From: Persicirhabdus sediminis
GTDB lineage: Bacteria; Verrucomicrobiota; Verrucomicrobiia; Verrucomicrobiales; Akkermansiaceae
DNA: 64,000 bases
Assembly: GCF_016595495.1 (NCBI RefSeq)
Contig: NZ_JAENIM010000008.1
Span: 147,041 to 211,040, forward strand
Direction of reading: 5' to 3'
Under the pieces are notes generated by a model. That model worked only from the letters and a program-made list of their open reading frames with translations. It was not told where the DNA came from and searched no databases. Positions within the stretch are counted from its first letter, which is position 1. The number at the start of each line of letters is the position of its first letter. This document shows positions 49,954 to 58,659 of the stretch, piece after piece. Position numbers and translations under genes: made by a program.

Positions 49954-51837
49954 ATGGCTGATTCACAGGCTACCGTTGCACTGAACATAGGTTCGCAGCG
50001 CGTCACAATGGGGGTTTTCGAGCCCTCCAAAGGAGGGGGCTTAATCTTGAAAAAGTTCGAGGCTACTTCAATCTTGGCAGACCCTGCCATGGAGATGTCT
50101 CGTCTCCCTCAAATTCGCATCGCGATCTCTGAGTTGGTCCAGAAGTTGGGCCTCAAAAAGAGTAAGGTTAAGTACAGCATTTCAGGACAATCTGTATTTA
50201 CTCGTTTTGTTAAACTCCCTGCGCTGCAGGATGACAATATCGAGCAATTGGTAACTTTTGAGGCTCAGCAGCACGTTCCTTTCCCTATTGATGAAGTCAT
50301 TTGGGATTGGCAGGAATTGCCAAGTGTTGGACCTGAGAAGGAAGTTGTTATCGTAGCAATCAAAGGCGACGCTCTCAATGAGATCAACGATGTTGTTGTT
50401 GAAGACGGTCTTTCTACAGTGAATGTAGATGCTTCACCAATGGCGATCTACAATGCTTTCCGCTACAACTATCCGGAGATCACTGAGTCAACATTGCTGA
50501 TTGATATTGGAGCTAAGACTAGCAATTTGATCTACACAGAAGGGGATCGTTTCTTTACCCGTAGTGTGCCTGTTGGTGGCGCGTCTATCACGACTGCTAT
50601 CGCTAAAGAGTATGGTGTTAGTTTCTCTGAAGCTGAAGCCCAGAAGACAGCTAACGGGCTGGTTGCTCTGAATACAGCTTACACATCACAGCTGGATGAG
50701 GCGACTGCCGCTCTGTCTATTGTGATCCGCAATGCGCTGGCCAAACTGCCAGCTGAGATTGCGCGTACAACTAACTACTATCGCAGCCAGCATGGTGGTG
50801 CTGCCCCACAGCGTATCATTGTAGCTGGTGGTGGAGCTAACTTACGCTACGTCACAGATTTCCTGAGCGACAAGCTGCGTCTGCCAGTTGAGTTGTTCAA
50901 CCCAATGAAGCAAGTTTCAGTAGGTTCAGGCGTGAATGCTGAAGCTATTGCTAGCGACGCTCACACAATGGGTGACCTTGTTGGTCTTGCTCTGCGTGGT
51001 GTGGATAAAGCACCGCTGAAAATTGACCTTGTACCTGATGCTGTTGCGCATGAGCGCGACATTCAAAAGCGTAAGCCGATGATGTTAGCTGCCGCTGCTG
51101 TGGTGCTTGCTGGATTTGGTGCTTGGGCTGGTCATCAGATGAGCATGAATGCTAAAGCGCAAGATCGTTACGACGATATTGCCGCTGAGGTAGAAGAGCG
51201 TCAGCAGTACGCAATGCCGCTGGATGGTTTGAATAGGAATGCTGAAATTATTGCCAAGTTTGGTGCGCAATACTTAGAGGCTGAAGATGCTCGTACTGGC
51301 TGGATCAACCGCTTTAACGATCTGACTAAACTATTTGCGCACGATCAAGTGTGGTTATTTGACGTCAGCCCAGTATCAGGTTGGGATCCTAAGCAAGGAG
51401 AAGAAATGGTGCTTAGCCCAATTGTAGCTAACGATTTCCGTGAGAAAACCTATGGGATGTCATCATTGGCTCCATTGAATGCAGCTCCAGCTGGAAGACA
51501 GCGTGGTGCTAGAGGTTCTCGTAATAATAGAAATGCGGCTGGACCAGCTGCGGCTAAAGGTCCAAAGAAAATCGATGCGCTTCGTGTGCGTGGATTCTGG
51601 CGTGGTAGCCGTGGTTTTGGTGAAGTTTACGAGTTGGTAGACAAACTTAAGAATAGCTCGACTGAATTCAGCTTTAAGATCGAAGGTGAGAAAAGAGGTG
51701 AGATGGTAGAGCTGGCGCGTGATGATAAGCGCATTGTTCGCAGTAACCAAACAAGCCTAGATGAAGGGAATTACGCAGCTCCGTTTGAGCTGATCTTGCC
51801 AATAGCTGAGCCAATTAAGGTTCCAAATAATAACTAA
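49954..51837 (+). CDS. pilM: PilM-like ATPase fused to a PilN-like membrane region (Amuc_1101-like)
   Basis: 627 residues. Residues 1-345 are a PilM/FtsA-type actin-like domain: ALNIGSQRVTMGVFE, EQLVTFEAQQHVPFPIDEV, LLIDIGAKTSNLIYTEG and IIVAGGGANLRYVTDFL. About residues 374-393 (MMLAAAAVVLAGFGAWAGHQ) form a membrane segment, followed by coiled coil and a soluble C-terminal domain interrupted by an Ala/Gly/Arg/Asn-rich linker (about 512-538). In type IV pilus systems PilM binds the tail of a separate PilN; here the two seem joined in one chain. It is co-transcribed with the next genes (15-bp gap). Confidence 0.88.
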   Translation: MADSQATVALNIGSQRVTMGVFEPSKGGGLILKKFEATSILADPAMEMSRLPQIRIAISELVQKLGLKKSKVKYSISGQSVFTRFVKLPALQDDNIEQLVTFEAQQHVPFPIDEVIWDWQELPSVGPEKEVVIVAIKGDALNEINDVVVEDGLSTVNVDASPMAIYNAFRYNYPEITESTLLIDIGAKTSNLIYTEGDRFFTRSVPVGGASITTAIAKEYGVSFSEAEAQKTANGLVALNTAYTSQLDEATAALSIVIRNALAKLPAEIARTTNYYRSQHGGAAPQRIIVAGGGANLRYVTDFLSDKLRLPVELFNPMKQVSVGSGVNAEAIASDAHTMGDLVGLALRGVDKAPLKIDLVPDAVAHERDIQKRKPMMLAAAAVVLAGFGAWAGHQMSMNAKAQDRYDDIAAEVEERQQYAMPLDGLNRNAEIIAKFGAQYLEAEDARTGWINRFNDLTKLFAHDQVWLFDVSPVSGWDPKQGEEMVLSPIVANDFREKTYGMSSLAPLNAAPAGRQRGARGSRNNRNAAGPAAAKGPKKIDALRVRGFWRGSRGFGEVYELVDKLKNSSTEFSFKIEGEKRGEMVELARDDKRIVRSNQTSLDEGNYAAPFELILPIAEPIKVPNNN

Positions 51838-51852
51838 TTAGATTTTAAGACA

Positions 51853-52800
51853 ATGAGTTGGATTCAAGAAAATAAGTTCACAGCTGGCTTGCTAGGCGTA
51901 ACGCTAGCAGGAGCCATTGGTTTAGGAGCTCTTGGTTATACTAAATCAAGCGCGACGGCAGAAATCGTCGGCGAGTGTGAAGAATTGCAGTATCAATTAG
52001 ATGATTATCAAAATGCGTCTATCTACCCTGATGCGGAGAATTTAGAAATTCGCCGCGAAAAGGTAAATGAGTTCCGTGATGCAGTAGCTGATATTCAGGC
52101 TAAGATGTTAGCTTACCGTCCAGAGAAATCTGAAAAGCTAACACCAGAGCAGCTCAGCGCCAAGCGTGTTGAGATCATTGATGCCATCGGTAAGAAATTT
52201 AAAGCTAATGGTGTAGCTGTTCCTGAGAACTCTCAGTTTGGTACTGAGCGGTTTGTTGGTCAGGTTCCTAGACCAGAGGCAGTTGCCTTACTCAACTATC
52301 AGTTTGGTGGTATTGAGGCGATACTGAATGCTCTAGCTGATTCCCGTCCAAAGGGATTGGTGAATGTCTATCGTCATCAGCTAGATGTTGAGACTGGCCG
52401 CAAGGCAGCTAATAAAAAGCCAGGTGTCTATCGTGCAATGCCAGTCGAAGTTACCTTCCGTGGCAACGAGGAGAGTGTACGTGAGTTTCTATCAAAAATA
52501 GCAAACTTAGAAAGTCACTTCGTCGCTGTGCGCAGTGTTCGTCTGACAAACCAGCGCACTCGTCCACCGCGTGTTGATGACGCTGAGTTCAAAGTAGTAG
52601 AAGAGGATGATGCCGCTGATCTATCAGGCTTTGAGGGATTTGAAGAAGATGGTGAGGTCACCGAAGAGGTTGTTTCAGTAGATGTGACACCAGGTGAGCG
52701 AATCCTCAAGCAGGTGCTCGGTAGAGAGCAAGTTTACGCGCATGTTCGCATGGATATTTTGTTATTCCGTAAAGGGATTGATATTCCAGAGATTAACTAA
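51853..52800 (+). CDS. Amuc_1100-like envelope protein
   Basis: 315 residues, practically the length of Amuc_1100 (317). It starts MSWIQENKFTAGLLGVTLAG with one membrane anchor (about residues 10-30), then a coiled-coil stretch and a PilO-like ferredoxin-fold part. The blocks GLVNVYRHQLDVETGR and AMPVEVTFRGNEESVREFLS correspond to Amuc_1100's KVYRPQLPIET and MPLEIAFQGDRESVL by my recollection. Amuc_1100 is an outer-surface-associated protein that signals through TLR2 in hosts. Here the protein is more likely a structural PilO-type element of the envelope platform. It ends with an acidic loop (about 250-275) and a conserved VLGREQVYAHV tail. Confidence 0.87.
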   Translation: MSWIQENKFTAGLLGVTLAGAIGLGALGYTKSSATAEIVGECEELQYQLDDYQNASIYPDAENLEIRREKVNEFRDAVADIQAKMLAYRPEKSEKLTPEQLSAKRVEIIDAIGKKFKANGVAVPENSQFGTERFVGQVPRPEAVALLNYQFGGIEAILNALADSRPKGLVNVYRHQLDVETGRKAANKKPGVYRAMPVEVTFRGNEESVREFLSKIANLESHFVAVRSVRLTNQRTRPPRVDDAEFKVVEEDDAADLSGFEGFEEDGEVTEEVVSVDVTPGERILKQVLGREQVYAHVRMDILLFRKGIDIPEIN

Positions 52801-52832
52801 CCCGTTAGAAACCAGTATAGAGAATTAACAAA

Positions 52833-53840
52833 ATGTCTTGGGTTGAAGAAAATTACGAAAAAGCTGCACTAGGAGGTGCGCTAATCATAGCGTTAGGCTT
52901 AGGAGTTGGCATCGCAACGGATGACCGCTTGGATGGTATCATGGAAGATGCCTCCTTCACTCGCAAGAGTGAGACGAGCCTAGAGCAGATGAATGTAGCT
53001 ACTGAGGTGATTAAAAGCCTCAGCACGGAGCATACGCTGAATAAAGGTGACTACGATGGTCGTGAAGTCGATCTCATGGTTGGTGTCCCATTGTTTGTCA
53101 AAAAGGGCGTGGAAGAGCCAGTGGATCTATTGAAGAGCGCTGAGCAAGTGCACCCTGGTATGGAAAATACTTGGTGGCTGGATAATGAAATTGATCCTGG
53201 TTATGTGAATTCACCTGACCTTGATGCTGATGGTGATGGGTTCAGCAACCGCGAAGAATACGACGCGCAAACTAATCCAAATGATCCAAATTCATATCCA
53301 GAGCCTATCGTTAAGCTCGCCGCTGTTGGCGTTGAAAAATTTGATATGGCAATGTCGTGGTCTGACTTTGGTGGTGGATCATACCAGTTCCAGATGAAAA
53401 CACGTGGTGCTGATCGTCCAGCTCGCAAGGTGGTGAAACCTGGTGAGATCTTCTTTGATGATGGCTCATTAATGGCGGGACGTTTCAAATACGTTGAGCG
53501 TATTGTGAGAGACGTGGAACATCCACGAACAAAGGTTGTGAATAAGCAAACTTTCCAGAAAGTGGAAGACCTCAGCGAAAATAAGCGTGGTCGTATCTAT
53601 GAATTTGGTAGAAAGCCACAGCTGATTACGGATTACACTGTTGAATTTCGTCTCAACGCGCTGGGTAAATCTGGCGAAACGTTCAAGATTCAGGAGGGGG
53701 AAAGGTTCTCATTACCATTCAGAGCAAAAGCTAAAGAAAAGCCATATTTGTTAAAATCCGTCGATCCTAAAGCCGGTATCGAGATCGAATACAAGGCTGG
53801 TGATGAAATCAAAACGATTAACTTAAATTTCCCGAAATAA
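52833..53840 (+). CDS. Amuc_1099-like envelope protein with calcium-type loop
   Basis: 335 residues. MSWVEENYEKAALGGALIIA begins like the previous protein (MSWIQEN), pointing to a shared cytoplasmic tip, and is followed by a membrane segment. Residues about 128-155 hold DLDADGDGFSNREEYDAQTN, a thrombospondin type 3-like Asp-rich loop expected to bind calcium, unusual for a pilus assembly protein. The C-terminal half is beta-rich, and its TVEFRLNALGKSGETFKIQE block may be PilP-like. It lies 32 bp after the Amuc_1100-like gene and before the secretin, matching the Akkermansia order. Confidence 0.85.
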   Translation: MSWVEENYEKAALGGALIIALGLGVGIATDDRLDGIMEDASFTRKSETSLEQMNVATEVIKSLSTEHTLNKGDYDGREVDLMVGVPLFVKKGVEEPVDLLKSAEQVHPGMENTWWLDNEIDPGYVNSPDLDADGDGFSNREEYDAQTNPNDPNSYPEPIVKLAAVGVEKFDMAMSWSDFGGGSYQFQMKTRGADRPARKVVKPGEIFFDDGSLMAGRFKYVERIVRDVEHPRTKVVNKQTFQKVEDLSENKRGRIYEFGRKPQLITDYTVEFRLNALGKSGETFKIQEGERFSLPFRAKAKEKPYLLKSVDPKAGIEIEYKAGDEIKTINLNFPK

Positions 53841-53868
53841 AGACAAACCCCTAAACTAACTCGTATTC

Positions 53869-53934
53869 GGGGTGATGCAAGCGGATGACGGAAAAATAAT
53901 TCATTTTTCTGAAAAATAGGCTTCCCATCACCCC
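53869..53934 (+). promoter_or_regulatory. Nested inverted repeats before the secretin gene
   Basis: Within the 121-bp gap between the Amuc_1099-like gene and the secretin, GGGGTGATG (53869-53877) pairs perfectly with CATCACCCC (53926-53934). Inside lies a second hairpin GAAAAAT / ATTTTTC (53891-53909), and another GAAAAAT follows at 53911. There is no T run after the outer stem, so it is not a plain terminator. It could set the ratio of secretin to platform proteins through attenuation or RNA processing. Confidence 0.5.
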
Positions 53935-53961
53935 ACTAATTACCCGAGAGTATATTTAATC

Positions 53962-56532
53962 ATGGAAAACACACAGACTCATAGACATTGCAAAGCTATT
54001 GCCAAATTGATGGCAGTTGCTGCAGTCATGCCTGTCGCTATCTCTGTGGCTACTGCTGGTGACAGTGGCTACACTTCTGGCGGCGGTGGAAGTACATCGA
54101 GCATGGCTCGTGCTGAGATTGCTCGTCGAGCAGGCCTCGTTCAAGATGCAGACGCAGCTCTCTACGCTGGCCGTCAAGCATACGCTAACAAGGACTACGA
54201 GACAGCAGTAGCCGAGTACCGCAAAGCAGTAAACTTACTGCCTCCTGGTCCAGCACTCGCTGACCGCAGAGCTGATTACAATGCTCACCTCGGTGACGGC
54301 GTATCAGCACTTGCACAGCAGTACCGCCGCGTTGGTAAATACGACGAGGCTCGTTCACTTCTCGAAGAAGCTACAGAGTTAGATCCTGCAAATTTCAATG
54401 CTAAGAAGCAATTAGCTTATTTGGATGATCCTATTCGTACCAATCCTTCTTTGACTTACGAGCACACTCAGAACGTAGATAAAGTTCGTCAGTCACTATA
54501 CAAAGGTGAAGGTTTCTTCAACCTTGGCGATTACGACAAAGCTGAGGAAGAATTCAAAAAAGTTCTTCGTGTAGATAAGTATAACATCGCAGCTCGCCGC
54601 TGGATGGAACGTGTGGATTCAGCTCGTTCTGAGTACTACCGTTCAGCATACGACCAGACTCGCTCACACATGCTTGCTCAGGTTGACAAAGCTTGGGAAA
54701 TTGCAGTGCCTGCTGAGAATGCAAATATTCCTACATTAGACGGTCTTGATATGAATACTCGCAGTGAGGGTGTTCTGTATCTCCGTAACAAGCTGGATAA
54801 CATCGTTATCCCAATTGTTGATTTCGAAAATACTTCTGTTGAAGAAGCTATTGATTTCCTACGTATCCGCGCTCGTGAGCTAGATCTTACTGAGACTGAT
54901 CCTACTCGTAAGGGCATCAACTTCATCATCCGTAAGCCTAAAGGTGGCAGCGCTACTGACGCAGGTGATGGCGATGATTTGCTCGGTTCAGACATCGGTT
55001 CTGCGCGTATTCCTTCACTGAAACTTCGCAATGTGCCTCTCGGTGTTGCGTTGCAATACATCTGTGATTTGACTCGTCTTCGTTACAAGGTTGACGATCA
55101 CTCAGTTTCATTGCTGCCAATTAACAGCCTTGAGACAGATGAACTCTACTCACGTACATTTGTTGTTCCTCCTGATTTCCTAGCTAGAGTTTCTGCAGGT
55201 TCAGCTGGTGACACTGTGGATGATGATCCATTTGCCGCTTCATCTGGTACAGGTGGTGCAGCTCTAGCTCCGCGTAGGTCAGTAAAAGAGCTTCTCTCCG
55301 AAAAAGGCGTAAGTTTCCCTGATGGCGCGAACGCTAACTATGTTGCTGGTGGTAGTCAGTTGATTGTCTACAATACACTCAATAACTTGGATGTTATCGA
55401 TCAGCTTGTGCAAGCGATGCGTACCGAAGGTGGTAAGCAGGTTCGCATCATGACTAAGTTTGTTGAAATCTCTCAGGAGAATACAGATGAACTTGGCTTT
55501 GACTGGATTGTGACTCCGTTTGCCCTTGGTGGTGACGGCTACATCGGTGGTGGTACTACAGGTAATGGTGCGCAACGTGTTACTGGTGACTTCACAAGCG
55601 TGAATGGTCGCTCGATTGCAGGCAACCCAGTTACGAATATCAGCACATCTGGTCTTCGTTCAGGCGATTATGCTATCTCTCGCAACAGCATTGATGCGAT
55701 TCTGAATAACCCAAACCGTAATGCTCAAACCAATAGCGTTGCTCCTGGCATCATGTCTCTGACTGGTGTATGGGGAAGCGAGCAGGTACAGATGATCATG
55801 CGTGGTTTGGCTCAGAAGAAAGGTTCTGACGTGATGACTGCTCCTAGTGTGATTGCTCGTAGTGGTGAGAAGGCTAGCATCGAAGTGATTCGTGAGTTTA
55901 TCTACCCAACTGAGTACGAACCACCAGAACTTCCAAGTTCAGTAGGTTCATCAAGCTTTGACGGTGGCCTCATTGGTGGTTCATCATCAAGTTTCCCAGT
56001 GACTCCAGCTACACCAACTGCGTTTGAGACACGCAACACAGGTGTTACTCTGGAAATCGAGCCGACTATTGGACCTGATAACTACACTATTGATCTGCGT
56101 TTTGCTCCAGACATTACTGAGTTCGAAGGCTTCATTAACTACGGTAGCCCAATTCAGTCACCTGGTCAGGATGCTCTTGGTAATCCAGTTTCCGTGACTA
56201 TCACAGAAAACCGCATTGAAATGCCAGTGTTCTCCACTCGTAAGGTGACAACAGCACTGACTATCTATGATGGTTACACTGTGTCAGTTGGTGGATTGGT
56301 TTCTGAGTCCGTTCAGAACGTAGAAGACAAAGTACCTATATTTGGTGACCTTCCATTGGTTGGTCGTCTGTTCCAGTCACAAGCTGAGAACCGTATTAAG
56401 AGTAATTTGATCGTCTTCGTGACAGCTCAAATCATTGATGCAACTGGTCGTCCGATTCACGGCGACAGTGGTGATGCCGCCTTTGGCGACGCTGCAGCCC
56501 TTGATACAGTAGGTGTTTTACCTGGTAAGTAA
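53962..56532 (+). CDS. Secretin with N-terminal TPR region (Amuc_1098-like)
   Basis: 856 residues. Signal peptide in MENTQTHRHCKAIAKLMAVA...VATAG. TPR-like repeats (about 60-220: ALYAGRQAYANKDYETAVAE, NLGDYDKAEEEFKKVLRVDK) suggest a built-in pilotin or assembly function. Periplasmic N-domains follow (about 280-490). The secretin barrel domain (about 493-835) has EISQENTDELGFDW, EPTIGPDNYTIDLRF, VTTALTIYDGYTVSVGGLVS and PIFGDLPLVGRLFQS. It makes the outer-membrane channel of type II/IV-pilus-like machines. It is the last gene of the five-gene locus; a palindromic terminator follows. Confidence 0.93.
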   Translation: MENTQTHRHCKAIAKLMAVAAVMPVAISVATAGDSGYTSGGGGSTSSMARAEIARRAGLVQDADAALYAGRQAYANKDYETAVAEYRKAVNLLPPGPALADRRADYNAHLGDGVSALAQQYRRVGKYDEARSLLEEATELDPANFNAKKQLAYLDDPIRTNPSLTYEHTQNVDKVRQSLYKGEGFFNLGDYDKAEEEFKKVLRVDKYNIAARRWMERVDSARSEYYRSAYDQTRSHMLAQVDKAWEIAVPAENANIPTLDGLDMNTRSEGVLYLRNKLDNIVIPIVDFENTSVEEAIDFLRIRARELDLTETDPTRKGINFIIRKPKGGSATDAGDGDDLLGSDIGSARIPSLKLRNVPLGVALQYICDLTRLRYKVDDHSVSLLPINSLETDELYSRTFVVPPDFLARVSAGSAGDTVDDDPFAASSGTGGAALAPRRSVKELLSEKGVSFPDGANANYVAGGSQLIVYNTLNNLDVIDQLVQAMRTEGGKQVRIMTKFVEISQENTDELGFDWIVTPFALGGDGYIGGGTTGNGAQRVTGDFTSVNGRSIAGNPVTNISTSGLRSGDYAISRNSIDAILNNPNRNAQTNSVAPGIMSLTGVWGSEQVQMIMRGLAQKKGSDVMTAPSVIARSGEKASIEVIREFIYPTEYEPPELPSSVGSSSFDGGLIGGSSSSFPVTPATPTAFETRNTGVTLEIEPTIGPDNYTIDLRFAPDITEFEGFINYGSPIQSPGQDALGNPVSVTITENRIEMPVFSTRKVTTALTIYDGYTVSVGGLVSESVQNVEDKVPIFGDLPLVGRLFQSQAENRIKSNLIVFVTAQIIDATGRPIHGDSGDAAFGDAAALDTVGVLPGK

Positions 56533-56558
56533 TCCAGGCATTCACTGTTAAATTTTCC

Positions 56559-56584
56559 AAGCGAGGTAGCTAGCTACCTCGCTT
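56559..56584 (+). terminator. Palindromic terminator after the secretin gene
   Basis: Perfect palindrome AAGCGAGGTAG-CTAG-CTACCTCGCTT followed by GTTTATTTTAT. It ends only 11 bp before the coaE start, so coaE needs read-through or a promoter inside the secretin gene. Confidence 0.8.
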
Positions 56585-56595
56585 GTTTATTTTAT

Positions 56596-57198
56596 ATGAT
56601 GAAGGTTTTAGCTCTCACTGGAGGTATAGCCTCAGGCAAATCATCAGCGCTCGATTTGATGCGTCAGATGGTTCCTGAATTTGCAAGTTTTGACGCGGAT
56701 GCCTCAGCTCGCCATTTGCTTAGTCAGACAGATGTCATTGACCAGCTCGCATGCTTGTTTCCTGAAGCAGTAGTTGAAGGGAAAATTGACCGCTCAGTTC
56801 TTCGGCAGATTATTTTTTCGCATCCACCAGCTAAGCAGAAGCTTGAGTCCTTGCTTCACCCTTTGATCAGAAAGGAATGTCTTGCATCTTTAGCGCAGGC
56901 ACGTAAAAGCGGTGAGGTTCGATTGTTTGTTGCTGATATCCCACTGTTCTACGAGAACCAATTTCATTTTGGCCAAGAGTATGAACTGCTTATCGCAGCA
57001 GAGCCAGAGTTACAAATTCATCGATTGCAAATTAGAAATGGCTGGCAGCGCGCTGAAGCGCTCGCTGTTATTGAGGCTCAGATGTCATTAGTTGATAAAA
57101 TCCAGCTGAGTAAATCTGTGATTTGGAATCAGTCAGGGTTGGATTCACTCCAACTGCAACTGAAGATGTTCCTCAAACATATCGGAATTGAGAATTAG
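56596..57198 (+). CDS. coaE: Dephospho-CoA kinase
   Basis: 200 residues. P-loop LTGGIASGKSSALDLM is at the N-terminus, then DADASARHLL, HPLIRKECLASL and VADIPLFYENQFHF, all CoaE hallmarks. It phosphorylates dephospho-CoA in the last step of coenzyme A synthesis. It is separated from rho by 9 bp, so the two form one transcript. A hairpin stands directly before its start. Confidence 0.94.
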   Translation: MMKVLALTGGIASGKSSALDLMRQMVPEFASFDADASARHLLSQTDVIDQLACLFPEAVVEGKIDRSVLRQIIFSHPPAKQKLESLLHPLIRKECLASLAQARKSGEVRLFVADIPLFYENQFHFGQEYELLIAAEPELQIHRLQIRNGWQRAEALAVIEAQMSLVDKIQLSKSVIWNQSGLDSLQLQLKMFLKHIGIEN

Positions 57199-57207
57199 TT
57201 TACAATA

Positions 57208-58512
57208 ATGACAATGGACAACGAAACTCCTACAGAGGCAGCTGAACAAAAGTTGATTTTACCTGAACACGTAAATGTCAACGAGTACCGCATGAAGCCA
57301 TTGGGTGAGATTTACTCAATGCTGGAGTCGTACCCAGTACGTATCCCGGCTAATGCTTCCAAGAGCCAGCTGCTATTTGAATTGTTCGCATTTTTAGCCA
57401 AAGAGGGAGTATCAATCGACGGTGAAGGTGTCATTGAGCAAGCTAAAGATAATTACGCGATGCTGCGCGACCCCGCAAAAAGCTTCAAAACATCCCCAGA
57501 TGATCTCTACATGAACGGTCAGTTCATTCGTGAGTATGACCTGCGTGTAGGTCAGAAAATTAAAGTTCAGCTTCGTGCTCCTCGTGGTCGTGATAAATAC
57601 CTCACCGTAGTTAACCTGCTAGAGATCGAAGGAGTGCCAGTAGATCAATACGAATCACCCCAAGACTTTGACCGGCTCACTGCGATGTTTCCGGATGAGC
57701 GCATCGTGCTAGAAAATCCAGAAACTGGACCAGCTGTGCGTGTTTTAGATCTGGTAGCACCGCTTGGCAAAGGTGGTCGAGGATTGATTGTAGCGCCGCC
57801 TCGTGGAGGTAAGACGATCTTGTTGAAGCAAATTGCCAAGTCTATCCAGCTGAATAGTCCTGAGGTCAAATTGATCATTCTCTTGCTTGATGAACGTCCT
57901 GAGGAAGTTACCGATTTTGAAGAAAATGTTTCAGCTGAAGTCTTCAGCTCAACCTTTGATGAACCATCAAAACGTCACGCTCAAGTTTCTGACCTAGTCA
58001 TGGAGCGCGCCAAGCGCCTAGTCGAGCAAGGCGAAGATGTTGTTCTCCTGCTCGATAGTTTGACTCGTCTAGCCCGTGGCCATAACAACAGCCAAAGTGG
58101 CGGGCCTATTGGCTCAGGTGGTGTCAGCCCGGCAGCACTTCAGAAAAGCCGTAAGTTCTTTGGCGCTGCTCGCAACGTCGAAAATGGCGGGAGCTTGACT
58201 ATTCTAGCTACAGCCCTCATTGAAACAGAAAGCCGTGCCGACGAAGTCATCTTTGAAGAGTTCAAAGGTACAGGTAATATGGAGGTGCGTCTAGATCGTG
58301 AGTTAGCTGAGCAACGCATCTACCCAGCGATTCACATCCCGCAGAGTGGAACACGTAATGATGACCGTCTCTATCACCCTGATGAGATGCAAAAAGTTCT
58401 ACAAATCCGTCGCCAGCTAGCCTCTCTACCTATCGGAGACGCCATCCAAGTTTTAATTAAAAATCTAAATCAAACGACCAGTAATACAGAACTTCTTCTC
58501 AGAGGTCTCTAG
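57208..58512 (+). CDS. rho: Transcription termination factor Rho
   Basis: 434 residues: the N-terminal RNA-binding part ([40 protein letters not shown]), P-loop [15 protein letters not shown], Walker B region [12 protein letters not shown] and [15 protein letters not shown], and the R-loop part [20 protein letters not shown]. It lacks the long Arg/Asn-rich insertion seen in Rho of some high-GC phyla. As Rho is present, genes without hairpin terminators may end Rho-dependently; rho itself has no evident intrinsic terminator. Confidence 0.97.
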   Translation: MTMDNETPTEAAEQKLILPEHVNVNEYRMKPLGEIYSMLESYPVRIPANASKSQLLFELFAFLAKEGVSIDGEGVIEQAKDNYAMLRDPAKSFKTSPDDLYMNGQFIREYDLRVGQKIKVQLRAPRGRDKYLTVVNLLEIEGVPVDQYESPQDFDRLTAMFPDERIVLENPETGPAVRVLDLVAPLGKGGRGLIVAPPRGGKTILLKQIAKSIQLNSPEVKLIILLLDERPEEVTDFEENVSAEVFSSTFDEPSKRHAQVSDLVMERAKRLVEQGEDVVLLLDSLTRLARGHNNSQSGGPIGSGGVSPAALQKSRKFFGAARNVENGGSLTILATALIETESRADEVIFEEFKGTGNMEVRLDRELAEQRIYPAIHIPQSGTRNDDRLYHPDEMQKVLQIRRQLASLPIGDAIQVLIKNLNQTTSNTELLLRGL

Positions 58513-58659
58513 TATTCAGATTTGTATGTTTAGAGCTCAGATAACAGAAATAATACACATGATGCGGATTGCCGCTTGACTTATCTGTTGAGATTTAGAG
58601 TCTTCATCTACGAACAAAATTGCGCCTTCTCAGTCGCATTTTAGTACACACTAATAATT

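Noticed and set aside
49257..56532. Complete type IV pilus or type II secretion operon
   Set aside because: No pilin with a prepilin peptidase site, no PilB/GspE ATPase and no PilC/GspF are present, so only a partial platform plus secretin can be claimed.
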